A program made the position numbers and the translations under genes. A model generated the notes under the pieces. It had not been told where the DNA came from and ran no database searches. It saw only the letters and a list, made by a program, of their open reading frames with translations. A stretch of DNA of 52,294 nucleotides from Armatimonadota bacterium. Its GTDB lineage: Bacteria; Armatimonadota; Hebobacteria; CAIYQO01. Positions 34,026-43,261 of this stretch are shown piece by piece (the first letter of the stretch is position 1; the number at the start of each line of letters is the position of its first letter). The stretch spans positions 1 to 52,294 of the forward strand of contig JAGUZN010000235.1 of the NCBI GenBank assembly GCA_020060775.1. The letters are read 5' to 3'.

Positions 34026-35771
34026 ATGAAGACATGTTTATGGTTGCTAGTATGCTTCCTGCTCTGCGCCGTGGGACAGGTGGTGCAGGCGCAGGGCGCG
34101 AGCGTGCTCGACTTCGGCGCGAAAGGCGACGGCATCGCCGATGATACGGCGGCGATCCAGGCGGCGCTGAACGCGGCGAAGGGCGCGGATGCCAACGCCG
34201 AGGGGCGCACGGTCTTCTCGCTTTATTTCCCCAGCAAGCCCGGAGGGTTCTACAAGGTCACCGATACGCTGGTGATCGACGGCACGCATGGCCTGGTGAT
34301 CTACGGCGACGGCGCGCTGACCAAACGCGGCGATGAACAGGCCACGATTCGCTGGTACGGGGCAACCTCGAAACCGGTGTTCCAGGTGAAGGGCGGGACG
34401 GGCATCCCCTCCAACCCCAATTTCCGCATCACCTTCCGCGACCTGACGATCTCGGGGTATCCGTCGACACTGGCCCCCCAGGGCGCGCCGCCGGCGAATT
34501 TGGCGTTGTCGGGCATTCACTTCGGCACGCTCGACGGGCAGAATGATAACAGCCTGTGCCGCCGGGCGATCGTGGAGAACGTCTATATCAGCAACTGCCG
34601 GTTCGGCATCTGGTCGGGCAACCCCGATGGGATGAATACGGATCATGCCACCATCCTGGTGACCGGCTCCGTGCTGTACAACAACGCGCAGGCGGGCATG
34701 CTCTGGGGCACGGGCAATGCTGTAGCCAACGTGATCTCCTGCGACGTCTTCGGCAACGGGTGGGCCGGCAAGAGCGTGCCGGCGGATGCATACTCCCAGC
34801 AGGTCGGCGCCAACATCCACGTCGCATCAGGATACCTCGACATCGTGAGTTATACCAGCGCCGGCCATCCAACCGATGCCGATATTTACCAGGCCAGTGG
34901 CCGCGTCTCGGTCATCAATGCCTGGTCGGATACGGCAGGGTACTTCTTCTTCCAGGCGAGCGCCTCGCAGAACGAAGGCGGTTACCATAACGGCCAGATC
35001 ACCGGGGTGCGTCACTACGCCGGCGCTCAGGAGTTTTTTGACAATACGCCGCATTCTATGCGCATCACCGCGCCGGGCATGTTCGTCTCCAGTTGCCTGG
35101 TGTACGGCAATATTGAAGTGGTGTCGGGGTTGAGCGGACGCCCGGTCTTCGCGGGCATCAACTTCATTCGCCCGGGGGCCACTTTCATCGGCACAGGCGT
35201 GGACACCCAGCGCAGCCTGACGGTGCTGGGCAACGCGGGCAACCACGCGCAGATCCTGCTGGGCGGGGCGAACGCCGGCGTGCCGTTGACGCATAAGGGC
35301 GCGAGCGTCCCGCAGATCCTGAGCATGGGCGACAGCCCCACGCTGTTTCAGGTGTTGGGGGCTTCGCCCACCGGGACCGGCCTCTCGTTCCACACGCGCA
35401 CGGATGATGCCAACGGCGGCAATATCCTGCTGGTGAACGGGTACTTCACCAGCACGGGCGTGCAGCCGCTGCAGGCCGATAAGATGGTATGGTGGCTGGA
35501 GTTCGGCGGCTCGCAGGGCTGGATCATGCGCGGGCATGACCCGGTCGAGGTGACGACCGAGATCCCCTTTGCCGCCTTCAAGGACTTCGGCGGGCTGAAG
35601 GTCGCCCCCATTGCCGGCTACCGCAGCCAGGTCACCTTCCAGCCGCCGGCACTCCCTGGCCCGCCCTCCTTCACATCGGGTGATTACTGGGCTGGCACCA
35701 TCTACTACGATACCACCGCCAGGAAGCTGCGCGTGAATACGGGCGGTTCGAACTGGGTGGACTTGCATTGA
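34026..35771 (+). CDS. Secreted beta-helix protein (pectate-lyase-3-like), second copy
   Basis: The 581-residue protein has a signal peptide (MKTCLWLLVCFLLCAVGQVVQAQ) similar to that of the preceding gene, then the canonical motif VLDFGAKGDGIADDTAAIQ of the pectate-lyase-3 superfamily and a long beta-helix. A C-terminal segment (PSFTSGDYWAGTIYYDTTARKL ... NTGGSNWVDL) looks like a short appended domain of the phage-tail or adhesin type. I chose the ATG at 34026, with AGGAG upstream; the upstream in-frame extension has no site and would bury the signal peptide. Confidence 0.85.
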   Translation: MKTCLWLLVCFLLCAVGQVVQAQGASVLDFGAKGDGIADDTAAIQAALNAAKGADANAEGRTVFSLYFPSKPGGFYKVTDTLVIDGTHGLVIYGDGALTKRGDEQATIRWYGATSKPVFQVKGGTGIPSNPNFRITFRDLTISGYPSTLAPQGAPPANLALSGIHFGTLDGQNDNSLCRRAIVENVYISNCRFGIWSGNPDGMNTDHATILVTGSVLYNNAQAGMLWGTGNAVANVISCDVFGNGWAGKSVPADAYSQQVGANIHVASGYLDIVSYTSAGHPTDADIYQASGRVSVINAWSDTAGYFFFQASASQNEGGYHNGQITGVRHYAGAQEFFDNTPHSMRITAPGMFVSSCLVYGNIEVVSGLSGRPVFAGINFIRPGATFIGTGVDTQRSLTVLGNAGNHAQILLGGANAGVPLTHKGASVPQILSMGDSPTLFQVLGASPTGTGLSFHTRTDDANGGNILLVNGYFTSTGVQPLQADKMVWWLEFGGSQGWIMRGHDPVEVTTEIPFAAFKDFGGLKVAPIAGYRSQVTFQPPALPGPPSFTSGDYWAGTIYYDTTARKLRVNTGGSNWVDLH

Positions 35772-35832
35772 CGACAGATGGATCGGTGACCGGGAGCCCT
35801 GTCGCGCACTTTTTCTGTGGGAAAGAGATCCT

Positions 35833-38800
35833 ATGAAATACACACTATCCCCGTGCCTCTTGCGGTGCGAGTACCTCGTCAATCCCCTGGGCATTGACAC
35901 GCGGATGCCGCGGCTGAGCTGGATCGTCGAGAGTGACGAGAACGGCCAGGCGCAGAGCGCTTATCGGATCACGGCAGCCACGTCCGAAGCGGCTCTGACG
36001 GCGGGCATGCCTGATCTCTGGGACAGCGGAAAAGTTGTCTCAGATGAGACCGTGCATATTCGCTATGCCGGTCGTGAACTCCGCAGCAGCCAGCGTGTGT
36101 ACTGGCAGGTGCAGGTGTGGGATCGGGACGGCATCGCCGCCGGCGCCTCGGACGTCGCCTGGTTCGAGACAGGGTTGCTCGAGCCGGGGGACTGGCAGGC
36201 GCAGTGGATCATCCCCGCGGCGGCCTGCGACGCGAAGAAGAGCCCGCTTTTTCACCAGACGTTCACCGTGGTACAGCCGGTCGCCTCGGCGCGGCTGTAC
36301 GTCTGCGGTGTCGGCATCTACGATGCCAGCCTCAACGGGCAGCCGGTGAGCGACCAGGCGCTGAACCGGCAGGAGAGCGTGTTGCCGGAACGGCTGCTCT
36401 ATGACACCTACGACGTCACCGCGCTACTCGAGAACGGGGACAACGCCGTCGGCGTGATCCTCTATCCCGGCTGGTGGGGCATGGGCGAGATGCATGCGCC
36501 GACCAACAACGTGTTGCTGACTGTCGAGCGCGAGCATCCCTATCTGCTCATCGCCCAATTGGTCATCCGCTATACTGACGGCTCACAGGTTGTCATCGGC
36601 ACGGACGGGACCTGGCAGAACGCGGAGAGCTGGCTGGAGCCGCTCTCCTATCTGGGGCATCACTACCATTTCCGCGGAGAGACCAGCGATGGCGAACAGC
36701 GGCTGGCGCTGGTTGGCTGGGACACCGCCTCCGGCGCGGCCGCTCTCTGGACTCCGGCACGGACGATCCCGACGCCGACCAAGTGCCTGGCGGCGCGTAT
36801 GATCGAGCCCAACCGCATCACCCTGCGCGTGTCGCCCGCCGCCAGCCGACCGATCTCCCGGAATCGGGAATGGCTGGAGGGCTCGCTGTTCGAGAGCTGG
36901 AAGAAGAACTGGGGCGGGGACGTGTATGCGGTCTTTGACGGCGCCCGTCAAGCGGGCACGGCGGCGCAACTGCCCGACGCCCCGTTCCTCGGCGGCGTGG
37001 AGTATGACTTCGGCGAGAAGACGTCCGGCTGGTACCGGCTCGAGGTTTCCGGGAGGAAAGGCGACTATGTCAGCATCCTCGGTCTGGATACCTGGCGGCT
37101 AAGCGGCGAGCCGAACGAGGAGATCCGCCTGCGGTCGGCGCACCGCGCCTTCCGGCATCTGCCGGTCCTGTTCTTCGGCCAGGGGCCGGCCCCGGTCATC
37201 GAGCGGATCGAGGCCCTGGCCGTCCAGAATGACCTCCGTCCGACCGGCCGCTTCGCCTGTTCGGACCCGGGTTTGAACCGTATCCACGACGTCTCGATGC
37301 GCACGCTGGCCATCTCGACCCTGCGCGGCTTCCTGATGGATTCCTACCGCGAGAAGTTCGGGACGTTTTTCTACAACATCAACGAGGACTTCTTCCACGG
37401 CTTTGACCTCGGCGCCTTTATGACCAACTGGCTGACCGAGTATCGGCAGTTGCAGGAAGAGGATGGGTACACCAATGGCGGTGCGCCCATCGCCTACGGC
37501 TATGCGGCCTTTTCCGCTGGGCACATGGCGCTCAGTCCGCTGCCCTGGCTGATGCTGCTGCACTACGGGGACACCGATGCACTCAGGGAGAACTACCCGG
37601 CACTGAAGCGGTTCCTCGCATTTTGCTTCCGGCGCGAAGGCCGGTTCAGTTGGCAGGGGCCGAACGGCGACAACGACTGGTACAGTTGTTTCAACCGCCC
37701 CGGTGACGAAGCCGTACCGGACCTGAAGGCGGACGGGCGGAGCCATCACTCGCCCCTGGTCGGCGACCTGGTGGACACCCTGATCCTGATCGACGTCCTG
37801 GACTACGCCATCGCCCTGGCCCGGCGCATGCATGAGCCGGACACGGCCGAGTGGTACGCCGGCCACCGCCGGCGCCTGGTCGAGAAGGCGAACCGGCCTG
37901 AGTTCCTCGAACGCTCCCGCGGCATTTATGGCTACGAGCCCGACCACGGCTACCTGTATGGCGACATGGGCTGCCAGGCCATGGCGCTGGCGCTCGGGAT
38001 TGTGCCGGAGGAGATCCGGCCGAAGGCGGAGGCCTGGCTGCTGTACGACATTCAGGTGAAGCGTAGCGGGCATCATAACGTCGGCTTCGCCGGCGGCTAC
38101 TTTCTGCTGCGGGCGCTTATCCGAATGAACCGGCCGGACGTGGCCTGCACGCTGATCGGGCATCCGGTGACCCCCAGTTGGGCTACCGCGGTGGAACTGG
38201 GCGACTCCATGATGTACGAGTTCTGGGGCAACCCGTCGGCCCACCTTGGCTCGCTCGGCGGCTCGCCGCACCCGGGATTGTGCTGCGCCGGCTTCTGGTT
38301 CTACCAGGCCCTCGGCGGCATTCGGCCCGATCCCGAGGCCCCCGGCTTCCGGTGCGTCGTCATCCGGCCGCAGATCGTGCGGACCCTCGACTGGGCGCGG
38401 GCGGAATACGACTCCATCCGCGGCACGGTCACCAGCCATTGGACGCTGACGGGGGAGCGGTTGACGCTCACTGTGATGATTCCCGCCAATGTCGCGGCGA
38501 TCGTCCATGTGCCCGCGGACCCGGCGCAACCGCTGCGCGCGCCGGAAGGAGAGAGTTGCCGTCTCGTGCGGAGAGAGCTGGATGCGGCGGTCTTTCAGCT
38601 TGGCTCGGGTACATACGCATTCGAAAGCGTGTTGCCTCCTGAAGCTGCCCCCTCCCTGGAGATCGCGCCCGAGCCGGTGTCAGCGTTCAAGCGGACCTGG
38701 CGGGTCAGCAATCTGATCGAAGCCGGTCTGCCCGGTGCGGCCCCGCCGACGATTGCATGGACACCGATGACCTTTGCGGGCGACTTCGTTGATTTCTACT

Positions 38801-39141
38801 CGTTGTACGGGCAGAACAGCGGCATGGTGTTCGCCGAGGGCGAGATCGAAGTGCCGTGCGACATGCAGACGCTGTTGTTGCTGGGCCCGGATGGACCGTG
38901 CACGGTATGGCTCGATGGCCAGCCGGTGGGCGAGGCGCATGACGTCATCAACCCGGCGCTGCCCGACAAGGTGCAGATGCCCATGACGCTCACCCGGGGG
39001 CGCCATACGCTGACCGTGGCGTTTGAGCGCCGCGGCGGCGCCGGCTGGGGGTTCTACGCGCGCATTCGGCGTCTGGACGCTACGCGCACCGATCAGGCGG
39101 CGCCGATCGTGGATGTCTGTGATACGTGCGTTGCACAGTAA
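35833..39141 (+). CDS. GH78-type alpha-L-rhamnosidase
   Basis: The 1102-residue protein has the GH78 N-terminal domains: LRCEYLVNPLGIDTRMPRLSW, YRITAATSEAAL, LWDSGKV, YWQVQVWDRDG, then ASLNGQPVSD and LYDTYDVTALL. The (alpha/alpha)6 catalytic region follows, and LGGIRPDPEAPGFR is the end signature. It lacks a signal peptide, so it is probably cytoplasmic. The catalytic-loop sequence reads DSYREKFG (D503-G510), where typical GH78 enzymes have DCPQRER; the Glu (E507) is kept. About 150 extra C-terminal residues form a beta domain (FVDFYSLYGQNSGMVFAEG). It heads a three-gene block with the next two genes. Confidence 0.88.
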   Translation: MKYTLSPCLLRCEYLVNPLGIDTRMPRLSWIVESDENGQAQSAYRITAATSEAALTAGMPDLWDSGKVVSDETVHIRYAGRELRSSQRVYWQVQVWDRDGIAAGASDVAWFETGLLEPGDWQAQWIIPAAACDAKKSPLFHQTFTVVQPVASARLYVCGVGIYDASLNGQPVSDQALNRQESVLPERLLYDTYDVTALLENGDNAVGVILYPGWWGMGEMHAPTNNVLLTVEREHPYLLIAQLVIRYTDGSQVVIGTDGTWQNAESWLEPLSYLGHHYHFRGETSDGEQRLALVGWDTASGAAALWTPARTIPTPTKCLAARMIEPNRITLRVSPAASRPISRNREWLEGSLFESWKKNWGGDVYAVFDGARQAGTAAQLPDAPFLGGVEYDFGEKTSGWYRLEVSGRKGDYVSILGLDTWRLSGEPNEEIRLRSAHRAFRHLPVLFFGQGPAPVIERIEALAVQNDLRPTGRFACSDPGLNRIHDVSMRTLAISTLRGFLMDSYREKFGTFFYNINEDFFHGFDLGAFMTNWLTEYRQLQEEDGYTNGGAPIAYGYAAFSAGHMALSPLPWLMLLHYGDTDALRENYPALKRFLAFCFRREGRFSWQGPNGDNDWYSCFNRPGDEAVPDLKADGRSHHSPLVGDLVDTLILIDVLDYAIALARRMHEPDTAEWYAGHRRRLVEKANRPEFLERSRGIYGYEPDHGYLYGDMGCQAMALALGIVPEEIRPKAEAWLLYDIQVKRSGHHNVGFAGGYFLLRALIRMNRPDVACTLIGHPVTPSWATAVELGDSMMYEFWGNPSAHLGSLGGSPHPGLCCAGFWFYQALGGIRPDPEAPGFRCVVIRPQIVRTLDWARAEYDSIRGTVTSHWTLTGERLTLTVMIPANVAAIVHVPADPAQPLRAPEGESCRLVRRELDAAVFQLGSGTYAFESVLPPEAAPSLEIAPEPVSAFKRTWRVSNLIEAGLPGAAPPTIAWTPMTFAGDFVDFYSLYGQNSGMVFAEGEIEVPCDMQTLLLLGPDGPCTVWLDGQPVGEAHDVINPALPDKVQMPMTLTRGRHTLTVAFERRGGAGWGFYARIRRLDATRTDQAAPIVDVCDTCVAQ

Positions 39142-39153
39142 TAGAGGAATATC

Positions 39154-40581
39154 ATGTTGCACTTTCAACCGAACAGTGGACGAGTGGGGGATGTGATTCC
39201 TTTCTTCCACCACGGCATGTATCACGCGTTCTTTCTGACCATTCACGATGACCAGTACGAGGAGTGGGGGCACGCCGTGTCCACCGACCTGTTTCACTGG
39301 GAAGAACGACCGCTGGCCATCACCCGCGGCACCAGCGGCCCTGATCAGCAACGATGCCTCACCGGCTCGGTGCTCTTTGCGCAGGAGCAGTACTGGATGT
39401 TTTATACCGGTGAGCGTGTGTGCGCGGAAGCCCATGCGCAGGAGCGCGACCAGCATCGACAGACCCACCCGACCACGATCTGCCTGGCGACATCGGTCGA
39501 CGCGGAGCACTGGGAGAAATACCAGGATAACCCGGTCGTGCTCCGTGATCTCGGCAAATATGCCTGGGGCGACTGGCGGGACCCGTTCGTGTTCTACCAT
39601 GACGCCGAGCAGTGTTACTGGATGACCATTACCGCGCGGCTGTACGATCAGCCGGATGGCTTTGGGGGATGTGTCGCCCTCGCCAAATCGCACGACCTCC
39701 GGCATTGGGACATTTGCGATCCGATTTACGCACCGGGAAACACCTATCCGCCCGAATGCACCGATCTGTTTTGCATGGGCGATTACTGGTACCTCCTCTA
39801 CTCGTACGAGTTGACCCGCTACTGTATCGGCCCATCGCCTGCCGGTCCCTGGCGGCAGGTGCAGCCTCATACGTTCGATGGGCGATCGGTGTATGCCAGT
39901 AAAACACTCTGGGATGGACACAAGCGGTATCTGCTGGGCGATCTGTGTTCGCGCGCCGGGGAGACCGACGCCGGCGCCTGGCGCGGAGGGGGGTGCATGA
40001 CCATCCCGCGTGAGCTTGTGCAGGGGCCAGACGGCGCGTTGTACACAAAACTCCCGGCGGTCTACGAACAGTATTTCCGTGCCGCCGACGCCGTGAATCT
40101 CGCTGAGGTGGAGGTGCAGGCCGGCAGCTGGCACCTCACCCCGGGGGGCATGTCGGCGGACCCGGGACTCTTTGCCAAAGTGCTGCTCCCGGGGCGATAT
40201 CCGGCGTTCTATCTCGAGGCCACGTTGGCGGTCACTCCGCAGACCCGCCTCGCGGGGGTGTATGTTAATGATGGCGATTATTTCCAGAACCGCCTGCCCT
40301 ACCAGGTGACACTGGACTTCGTCAGCGGTGATGTGCTGTTCAGCCACAAGTACCGCGGGGCGAATGCAGAGCGAATCACGTCGACCTGGGCGGACCTCAC
40401 GACTGAACGCGCGGTCAAGGTGCAGATCATCGTGGAGGGCACGACGGTGGAGATCTTCGTTGATGACAAGTTCAGTTTGGCCACGCGTGCCTACGATGAT
40501 CTTTCACTGGGACGCATCGGGTTCTTCGTCGAAAACGGGGCGCTGACCGTGCGTGATGTGCGGGTGATGCCGCTATGTTAA
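39154..40581 (+). CDS. GH32-like glycoside hydrolase (five-blade beta-propeller plus GH32C)
   Basis: The 475-residue protein has no signal peptide. It starts with GDVIPFFHHGMYHAFFL, in which D13 corresponds to the GH32/43-type nucleophile, then WGHAVSTDLFHWEE. WRDPF has D143 at the position of the RDP motif, and PPECTDLF has E201 as the likely acid/base. The C-terminal ~170 residues resemble the GH32C beta-sandwich (VEIFVDDKFSLATRAYDD; GRIGFFVENG). True GH32 enzymes cut fructans; the rhamnosidase setting suggests another substrate. AGAGGA lies before the ATG, 12 bp after the rhamnosidase. Confidence 0.75.
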   Translation: MLHFQPNSGRVGDVIPFFHHGMYHAFFLTIHDDQYEEWGHAVSTDLFHWEERPLAITRGTSGPDQQRCLTGSVLFAQEQYWMFYTGERVCAEAHAQERDQHRQTHPTTICLATSVDAEHWEKYQDNPVVLRDLGKYAWGDWRDPFVFYHDAEQCYWMTITARLYDQPDGFGGCVALAKSHDLRHWDICDPIYAPGNTYPPECTDLFCMGDYWYLLYSYELTRYCIGPSPAGPWRQVQPHTFDGRSVYASKTLWDGHKRYLLGDLCSRAGETDAGAWRGGGCMTIPRELVQGPDGALYTKLPAVYEQYFRAADAVNLAEVEVQAGSWHLTPGGMSADPGLFAKVLLPGRYPAFYLEATLAVTPQTRLAGVYVNDGDYFQNRLPYQVTLDFVSGDVLFSHKYRGANAERITSTWADLTTERAVKVQIIVEGTTVEIFVDDKFSLATRAYDDLSLGRIGFFVENGALTVRDVRVMPLC

Positions 40582-43112
40582 CCCGTGAGGTGGTCGACCC
40601 CACTGCGCCAGGAAAGGATGATGTTACGTTGAACGAGTACGATGGGCACGAGAGGCTCAGCCAGCATGATCTGATCTACGACAGTCCTCCGCTCTGGTGG
40701 CAGGATGGTCTGGTGCTCGGTAACGGCAGTCTCGGCGCGGTGTTCTATGCGCCGGAGGGACTTGAGTGGCTGATTAATAAAACCGATGTCATCGACGGAC
40801 GGGTTCACGGGGTGCAGCGCGTGATCCCCCGTGATGCGGCGGATGACCTGGTGCGTGCGGGCGCCACGCCTGCGGATTTCGAACGAGCTGAGCGGGGAGC
40901 GCAGCCCCCCGAGGGTATTGGGCCCAAGACGTGTTGTCGGCTCACCATGGATCTCGGCATGGCGACGGGCTCCGGCGTGCGTACCGCGCGGCCAGCAATC
41001 CACAGCCGCCTGGCTCTCGCCGAGGCGACGCTGTATGTTGCCCTTGAGAAGCACCTGTGCCACCCCCGTGTGGAGTCCTATGTCCATGCCCATGACGATC
41101 TCCTGGTGATCCGCGTGCGTGAGGTGTCGCCCATTGTAGTTCCGGCGACCCGTCTGTTCTTTTCGCGGCCGGAAGATATCGAATTGCCGGACCCCCGACT
41201 GTGGGCGGAGGATGGTCGCCTCTTTCTAGAGATGCGGCTGCCGGAGACTGGACGATATGCGGCAGGGGTGGCGGTGATTCCCCGTCAGAGCACAGCGTAC
41301 CGCGATGGCGTGCTTCAACAGATCCGGCCGCAGTATCACCCACCGGAGATCGGTACGGTTCAGACCACGGTGCGCGGCCGTTTTGGCCTCATCACGGTAG
41401 AGGGCGACTTTGACCTGTACCTTGCGGTCGCCAGTGATCGTGATGCGGATGATCCAGTGGCAGCCGTGCGCGAGCAGCTTGCGCGCGTCTGTACCGGGGA
41501 TCAGGACGCCCTCCAGGCCACACATCGCACCTGGTGGCAAGGGTTTTGGGCGCGCAGTCGCGTATCGCTCGATGATCGCGAGCTCGAGGCGCTCTTCTAC
41601 CGGTCGCTCTATGCGCTGGGCTGCGCCTACCGAAAAGCGCCATTGCCCGGTCTGCTCGGGCTCTGTTATGGCCCTAATGTGGGGCCGTTGCAGTACACGC
41701 CGGTTGCCGGCGACCTGCATCATAACCTGAATGTGCAGTGTCCCTTCTTTGCGGTGCATGCGCTGAACCACAGTGAGCTGTTTGATGCGTACCTGGATAC
41801 GTACCAGACGTTTCTCCCGGAAGCACGCCGGCTGGCCCGCGAGATTTGGGGAGCGCCGGGTGCGCACTTCGACATGTGCTTCAACGCCCGTGGCCGGTCC
41901 CTCATGGGTGGGGTGGGAACCTACCGATACTTCTTCGGGGGCTCATATGTCGCGCTGATGCATTGCCTGTGTTGGCGGTATACCCGTGATCGCCACAGGC
42001 TGGCCACGAAGATTTATCCATTTCTGAAAGAGGTGCTGGCATTCTATCAGTACATGATGGCCAAGGGCACGGATGGATGCTACCACCTCTATCCCGCCCA
42101 TGCCTGTGAACTGAATATCATGGAGACCGGCGATCCCGTTCAGGTGATCAGCATGCTCAAGGTGTGCCTGCAGACCGCGATCGAGGCGGCGAACCTCCTG
42201 CAAGTCGACCACGAACTGGCCGCAGGGTGGCGCGAGTTCATGCAGCAGTTACCGGCATATCCGCGTGGCTGGGATCGCGCCGGTCGCGAGGTGGTGGTAG
42301 ACGGCACCGGCATTCCTGCTGACCATCATGTCGGCCAGGCCGGATGCCTGCACCCGGTATACCCCTGTGGTGAGATCGATGCCGCCGCGGAGCCATCGAT
42401 TCTGGCCCTCTACGCGCGCACGTTGGAGTCTGTCGTGGACAAGACCGCGGAGATCTCCTACGCTGACGAGACCGGCTACCACTATAAATGCGTCTGGCAG
42501 TGCTTCTTCCGCGCAATGACCGCGTTGCGCCTCGGTCGCGTGCACGAGTTCTGGTCGCACTATCTGCCGATGTTTCTGCGCACGTATGTCAAGCCGAACG
42601 GCCTGCTCAGTCACGATGCCTGTGTCATCGTTGATCCCGCAAGCAGTGAGGCGAATCTGGCCACCATTCCGGATGATCTGCTGCTCGACTGCGGTCAGGC
42701 GATGCCGGTATTCGAGCCCTGGTGCGGCCATGATGGCGGCGCGACGCCTGATCCTGACGCGAAACGGCTGGTCGCGCCCTGGATTGAGGCCAGTGGTGAC
42801 TACCTCACGCTGATCACCGAGTGTCTACTCCAGAGCCATCACGGCATCATCCGGGTGTTCCCCGGATGGCCGCTGGAGCGCCCTGCCGCATTTTCCGACT
42901 TCGTCGCCGAGGGAGACTGGCGTGTCTCCGCGTCATGTCGCGATGGCCGGGTCGAGCACCTGGTCATCCGTCGGGGGCCCAATTGCGCGGGGACGCTCCG
43001 TCTGCAATCCCCGTGGACTGGCGCAGTCGTCACGTACGAGGTGCCCCGGGATGAAGGGCTGACGCTCACACCAGACCACGCGCACCCTCCCGTGATAGGC
43101 GTCGCCAAGTGA
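40575..43112 (+). CDS. GH95-like glycoside hydrolase
   Basis: This 845-residue protein has the GH95 layout: an N-terminal beta domain beginning WWQDGLVLGNGSLGAVFY, then a helical catalytic domain. HHNLNVQCPFF contains the N-x-N pair (about N384 and N386) that in GH95 alpha-fucosidases holds the catalytic water. ALNHSELFDAYLDTY follows as in that family. GH95 members act on alpha-L-fucosides or alpha-L-galactosides. No signal peptide. It overlaps the previous gene by 7 bp, so it is translationally coupled. The start at 40575 has only a weak SD. Confidence 0.75.
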   Translation: MLTREVVDPTAPGKDDVTLNEYDGHERLSQHDLIYDSPPLWWQDGLVLGNGSLGAVFYAPEGLEWLINKTDVIDGRVHGVQRVIPRDAADDLVRAGATPADFERAERGAQPPEGIGPKTCCRLTMDLGMATGSGVRTARPAIHSRLALAEATLYVALEKHLCHPRVESYVHAHDDLLVIRVREVSPIVVPATRLFFSRPEDIELPDPRLWAEDGRLFLEMRLPETGRYAAGVAVIPRQSTAYRDGVLQQIRPQYHPPEIGTVQTTVRGRFGLITVEGDFDLYLAVASDRDADDPVAAVREQLARVCTGDQDALQATHRTWWQGFWARSRVSLDDRELEALFYRSLYALGCAYRKAPLPGLLGLCYGPNVGPLQYTPVAGDLHHNLNVQCPFFAVHALNHSELFDAYLDTYQTFLPEARRLAREIWGAPGAHFDMCFNARGRSLMGGVGTYRYFFGGSYVALMHCLCWRYTRDRHRLATKIYPFLKEVLAFYQYMMAKGTDGCYHLYPAHACELNIMETGDPVQVISMLKVCLQTAIEAANLLQVDHELAAGWREFMQQLPAYPRGWDRAGREVVVDGTGIPADHHVGQAGCLHPVYPCGEIDAAAEPSILALYARTLESVVDKTAEISYADETGYHYKCVWQCFFRAMTALRLGRVHEFWSHYLPMFLRTYVKPNGLLSHDACVIVDPASSEANLATIPDDLLLDCGQAMPVFEPWCGHDGGATPDPDAKRLVAPWIEASGDYLTLITECLLQSHHGIIRVFPGWPLERPAAFSDFVAEGDWRVSASCRDGRVEHLVIRRGPNCAGTLRLQSPWTGAVVTYEVPRDEGLTLTPDHAHPPVIGVAK

Positions 43113-43185
43113 TCCTGATTGCGTGACCCGTGTTGTGGCGGGGAGCGATGCGATGATCGTACCACCATGGCCAGGCCAGGCGCCC

Positions 43186-43215
43186 TTCACCGCTGCCAGC
43201 CGATTGCGGTATACT
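43186..43215 (+). promoter_or_regulatory. Promoter of the second GH78 gene
   Basis: TTCACC (43186-43191) and TATACT (43210-43215), 18 bp apart, lie about 45 bp before the start codon. The -10 overlaps an odd palindrome GTATA-C-TATAC (43209-43219), which could be an operator. Confidence 0.5.
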
Positions 43216-43261
43216 ATACGGACTGCACATTAACGCGCGCAGTGGTGGAGGGGGCGTGAGC

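Noticed and set aside
37099..40347. Long minus-strand frames inside the GH78 and GH32-like genes
   Set aside because: They are shadows of strongly conserved plus-strand enzymes; none shows a start site or motif.
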